64,000 nucleotides of DNA. Origin: Cellulophaga sp. RHA19 (GTDB taxonomy: Bacteria > Bacteroidota > Bacteroidia > Flavobacteriales > Flavobacteriaceae). Below are positions 61,230 through 64,000 of the stretch, piece by piece. Within the stretch, counting starts at the first letter, position 1. Every line of letters starts with the position of its first letter. The position numbers and the translations under genes are program-made. The DNA lies in contig NZ_PHUL01000001.1 of the NCBI RefSeq assembly GCF_002813425.1, forward strand, positions 868,001 through 932,000, written 5' to 3'. The notes under the pieces are model-generated. The model saw only the letters and a program-made list of their open reading frames with translations. It did no database searches and was not told where the DNA came from.

Positions 61230-64000
61230 GTTTTTAAAATCATTTTTAATAATTATTGTTTTAGCAATATCCCATTTAGGATTTAGTCAAGTTAAAAACA
61301 ATTTTGAACCAAGGTATGATAATAGTATCCGCGGAGACTTAACTATTGTAGCCAATAACATTGTTAACCGTGAAGGTGATGAAGGTTATTGGGTAGGTAA
61401 TTGGTGGTCTGGTTATACATATGTGTCAGATCCAAAAGTAGCAAACGATCCATATAATCAAACAGGAAGTAGCTCCACGGCTAATGATAATTGGACAATG
61501 CAATACATAGATATAGATGGTGACCCATCTACATTTAGCTCTAGTAGTGCAGAGTTAACAGTACCTGACGCTAGTTGTTCTAGAGTTAGGTATGCTGGTT
61601 TATACTGGTCTGCAGTTTATGGAGACCCTGATAGAAGTAATATTGGAAATATAAAATTTAAAACACCAGGAGGTAGTTATGTAGATATCTCTGCAGACGA
61701 AATTCTTTTTGATGGTTATGGAGACTCAGATTTTGGATATTATAGTCCTTATGCAAGTTATAAAGACATCACATCAATAGTAGCAGGTTTAACAGACCCT
61801 AATGGTGAATATACTGTAGCAAATATAAGAGCTAGCCTTGGAGACGCTCCAGCTGGTTCTGGTGGATATTCTGGTGGATGGACAATGGTTGTTGTTTATG
61901 AAAACCCAACATATCCAGGTAAATATATTACTACTTTTGATGGTTATGCAGGTATTAAATCCGGAGAGTCTGTAGATATTCCTGTTTCAGGATTTACAAC
62001 ATTACCAGCGCCTTTCCCTGTAAATGCAAGGTTAGGGGTTAGCACATTAGAAGGAGATAATAGTTTAGGAGGAGATGGTTTATCTATTAAAGCAAGTGGA
62101 AGACCTACTTATACTCCTTTGGGTACAAACAGGTTTGGAACTAATCCTAATAAAACAAATAACTTTTTTGACAGTAATGTCACTTTTGAAAACAATATCG
62201 TAACTACTCGTAACCCCAATAGTATAAATACATTAGGTTGGGATGCAGACCTTTTTACAATACCTAATACAGGTTGGTCTACCATCCCTAATGATGAAAC
62301 AAGTGCTATATTAAGAGCCAGCTCTGCACAAGATAAGTACGACATTTTCTTTACATCTTTTGATGTAGAAATTATAGAACCACAAATGCACTTAGCCAAA
62401 AGGGTAGAGGATATTGGTGGTACAGATATTACTGGTCAAGGCGTAAATTTAGGTCAAGTTTTAGACTATGTATTATCGTTTCAAAATGTTGGTAATGATG
62501 ATGGTGACAGGTATACAATTAAAGATGTTTTACCTGTAAACGTAACCTTAGATGAGACTAACATTACAATGCCAACTGGTGTTACATACACATATGACCC
62601 AGCAACTAGAGAGGTTATTTTTTCTATTCCAAATAACTTAGTAGTACAAGGCGGACCATTAGAAACTATACGTATGCGTGTACGAGTAGCAGAAAATTGT
62701 TTTGATTTTATAGATGCTTGTTCAGATCTAATACAAAACTTAGCATACTCTACGTACAGAGGTGTTATAAATGATAATGAAATAACAGATGACCCAAGTG
62801 TTACAGATTTTGATACTTGTGGATTTACAACTCCTGGTGCAACAAACTTTTTATTAGATGATTTAGAAAGCTGTGACTATAGTAGAAATGTAGAAATTTG
62901 TGGCGCAGATGCTATATTAGACTCAGGTGATGGTTTTGATGATTATGTTTGGTACAAAGATGAAAACGGAAACGGTGTTATAGACGGTGGAGATACTGTT
63001 ATTAATGATGGTAACCCAGATGGTGATTTAAGTACATTGGTTGTAGATGACATAGGTGTTTATATAGTTGATAAAATAATTGCAGATCCTTGTAAAGGTT
63101 TTCAAGAAATTATAACTGTAACACGCTTTGGAACAACACAAACAAACCCAATAATAGATTTAATAAACGATACTTCTAACACAGTTGATGGTGAAGTAAC
63201 TACTTGTCCTATTGATGGTGACCCGTTACCAAAAATATTTTTATGTGGTTTAAATGATATAGAACCTATAAATATTAACATTCCTGATGCTACAAGCATA
63301 CAATGGGAAAAATTAGACGAAGGTAGTTGTACAGCTTCTGTAGAAGATTGTGCAAACAAAAATGGTACATGTACTTGGAGCCAAGTAGCAACAGGCCAAA
63401 CTTTTAATGCAGAAGATGAAGGACAATATAGAGTAGTAATTAACTATTTAAATGGTTGTTTTACAAGGTTCTATTTTAACGTGTTTAAAAACGATTTAGA
63501 TCCTAGAGCAACAGTAAAAGATATTATTTGTACTACAGATGGCAGCATTAGTGTTACCAATGTACCTGCAAATTACGATTTCCAATTATTAGATGCAGCA
63601 ACAGGTACTATTCTTGTTCCTTACAGTGCTAATAATGGTCCTGTTTTTCCTATAACAAATAACGGAGCATACACAATAGAAATGCGTCAGCAAGGTGTTG
63701 TAGATGGTTGTGTTTTTAGATTGGAAGATATAGGTGTTTTAAGAAGAGATTATGTTGTAAACATTACAACAAAAGATACTGATTGTAACGGCTTAGGAGA
63801 AATTAGAATTTCTGCTGAAGATGTAGAACCACAGTACTATTTTTCTATATCTCAAGGAGGAATAGAGGTAGACACTTTTGGACCTACTAATGATAATGAC
63901 TATACTTTTACAGATCTAAACGATGGTGTTTATGATGTTACTGTAAGAACTGATGATGGTTGTACATTAACTAGAGAAGTAACTATAAACGATGTATCTG
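61222..64000 (+). CDS. sprB: SprB-like giant gliding adhesin (partial, 3' end off window)
   Basis: An open frame of 926 codons begins at the ATG 61222 and runs off the right edge. The signal peptide is MNKFLKSFLIIIVLAISHLGFS before QVKNN. The mature N-terminus reads NNFEPRYDNSIRGDLTIVANNIVNRE. A long N-terminal domain (YAGLYWSAVYGDPDR, GWTMVVVYENPTYPG) is followed by a DUF11-like unit near 391 (LAKRVEDIGGTDITGQGVNLGQVLDYVLSFQNVG) and Cys-bearing SprB-type beta repeats beyond about 550. SprB is the mobile cell-surface adhesin of gliding Flavobacteria and is exported by the type IX system. Synteny with sprC/sprD and the N-terminal pattern support the name. A type B sorting domain and an sprF gene are expected beyond the window. 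Confidence 0.8.
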   Translation, partial: MNKFLKSFLIIIVLAISHLGFSQVKNNFEPRYDNSIRGDLTIVANNIVNREGDEGYWVGNWWSGYTYVSDPKVANDPYNQTGSSSTANDNWTMQYIDIDGDPSTFSSSSAELTVPDASCSRVRYAGLYWSAVYGDPDRSNIGNIKFKTPGGSYVDISADEILFDGYGDSDFGYYSPYASYKDITSIVAGLTDPNGEYTVANIRASLGDAPAGSGGYSGGWTMVVVYENPTYPGKYITTFDGYAGIKSGESVDIPVSGFTTLPAPFPVNARLGVSTLEGDNSLGGDGLSIKASGRPTYTPLGTNRFGTNPNKTNNFFDSNVTFENNIVTTRNPNSINTLGWDADLFTIPNTGWSTIPNDETSAILRASSAQDKYDIFFTSFDVEIIEPQMHLAKRVEDIGGTDITGQGVNLGQVLDYVLSFQNVGNDDGDRYTIKDVLPVNVTLDETNITMPTGVTYTYDPATREVIFSIPNNLVVQGGPLETIRMRVRVAENCFDFIDACSDLIQNLAYSTYRGVINDNEITDDPSVTDFDTCGFTTPGATNFLLDDLESCDYSRNVEICGADAILDSGDGFDDYVWYKDENGNGVIDGGDTVINDGNPDGDLSTLVVDDIGVYIVDKIIADPCKGFQEIITVTRFGTTQTNPIIDLINDTSNTVDGEVTTCPIDGDPLPKIFLCGLNDIEPININIPDATSIQWEKLDEGSCTASVEDCANKNGTCTWSQVATGQTFNAEDEGQYRVVINYLNGCFTRFYFNVFKNDLDPRATVKDIICTTDGSISVTNVPANYDFQLLDAATGTILVPYSANNGPVFPITNNGAYTIEMRQQGVVDGCVFRLEDIGVLRRDYVVNITTKDTDCNGLGEIRISAEDVEPQYYFSISQGGIEVDTFGPTNDNDYTFTDLNDGVYDVTVRTDDGCTLTREVTINDVS

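Overview
The window is chromosomal DNA of a low-GC gliding member of the Bacteroidota, almost certainly a marine Flavobacteriaceae. The evidence is the set of type IX secretion (T9SS) genes: PorP/SprF-family proteins, several type B 'gliding motility-associated' C-terminal sorting domains and an sprC-sprD-sprB-like cluster. Lineage-typical families (DUF4175, DUF4837, DUF6909) and promoters of the TAnnTTTG type agree. A Cellulophaga/Maribacter/Zobellia-like genus would fit, but I cannot fix the genus from sequence alone. No tRNA, rRNA, insertion sequence, prophage or CRISPR array was seen.

Layout. (a) 1-13.3 kb, minus strand: a surface-polysaccharide tract. Transcription runs DUF6909 protein, Wzz-like protein, rfbB, rfbA, UDP-glucose dehydrogenase, rfbC, rfbD, then after a decayed 525-bp gap a tightly overlapping pseudaminic acid operon (pseB, pseC, pseF, pseG, formyltransferase, pseI). 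No PseH acetyltransferase is visible; a formyltransferase sits in the pathway instead. (b) 13.4-16.2 kb: a frameshifted GH3-family gene, an M23 peptidase and a divergent tatA. (c) 16.4-28.5 kb, plus strand: a 3013-residue T9SS adhesin with four 813-bp tandem repeats, a PorP/SprF partner and an OmpA/PD40 lattice protein. (d) 28.8-37.6 kb: housekeeping genes (DUF4837 lipoprotein, MltD-like transglycosylase, pgk, holB), a small membrane-protein/kinase operon and an ECF42-like sigma factor with its YCII/DGPF partner. (e) 37.9-44.8 kb: two paralogous membrane histidine kinases without a response regulator, small membrane proteins, an OmpH-like lipoprotein and a methyltransferase. (f) 44.8-51.7 kb: a 1.1-kb extremely A-rich gene-free stretch, then mnmG, ybeY and a DUF4175 giant. 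Two perfect 16-bp parS-type palindromes flank mnmG, one inside its terminator and one inside the last codons of ybeY. (g) 51.8-56.4 kb: gltX, an SPFH protein and glnS. (h) 56.6-64 kb: an sprC-sprD-small ORF-sprB-like gliding operon, open at the right edge.

The two adhesin loci and the polysaccharide tract together describe a cell surface built for gliding and attachment. The most unusual observations are the parS pair with the adjacent A-rich tract, the formyltransferase in the pseudaminate operon, the nucleoside-phosphorylase-like C-terminus of the DUF6909 protein, and the near-identical adhesin repeats.
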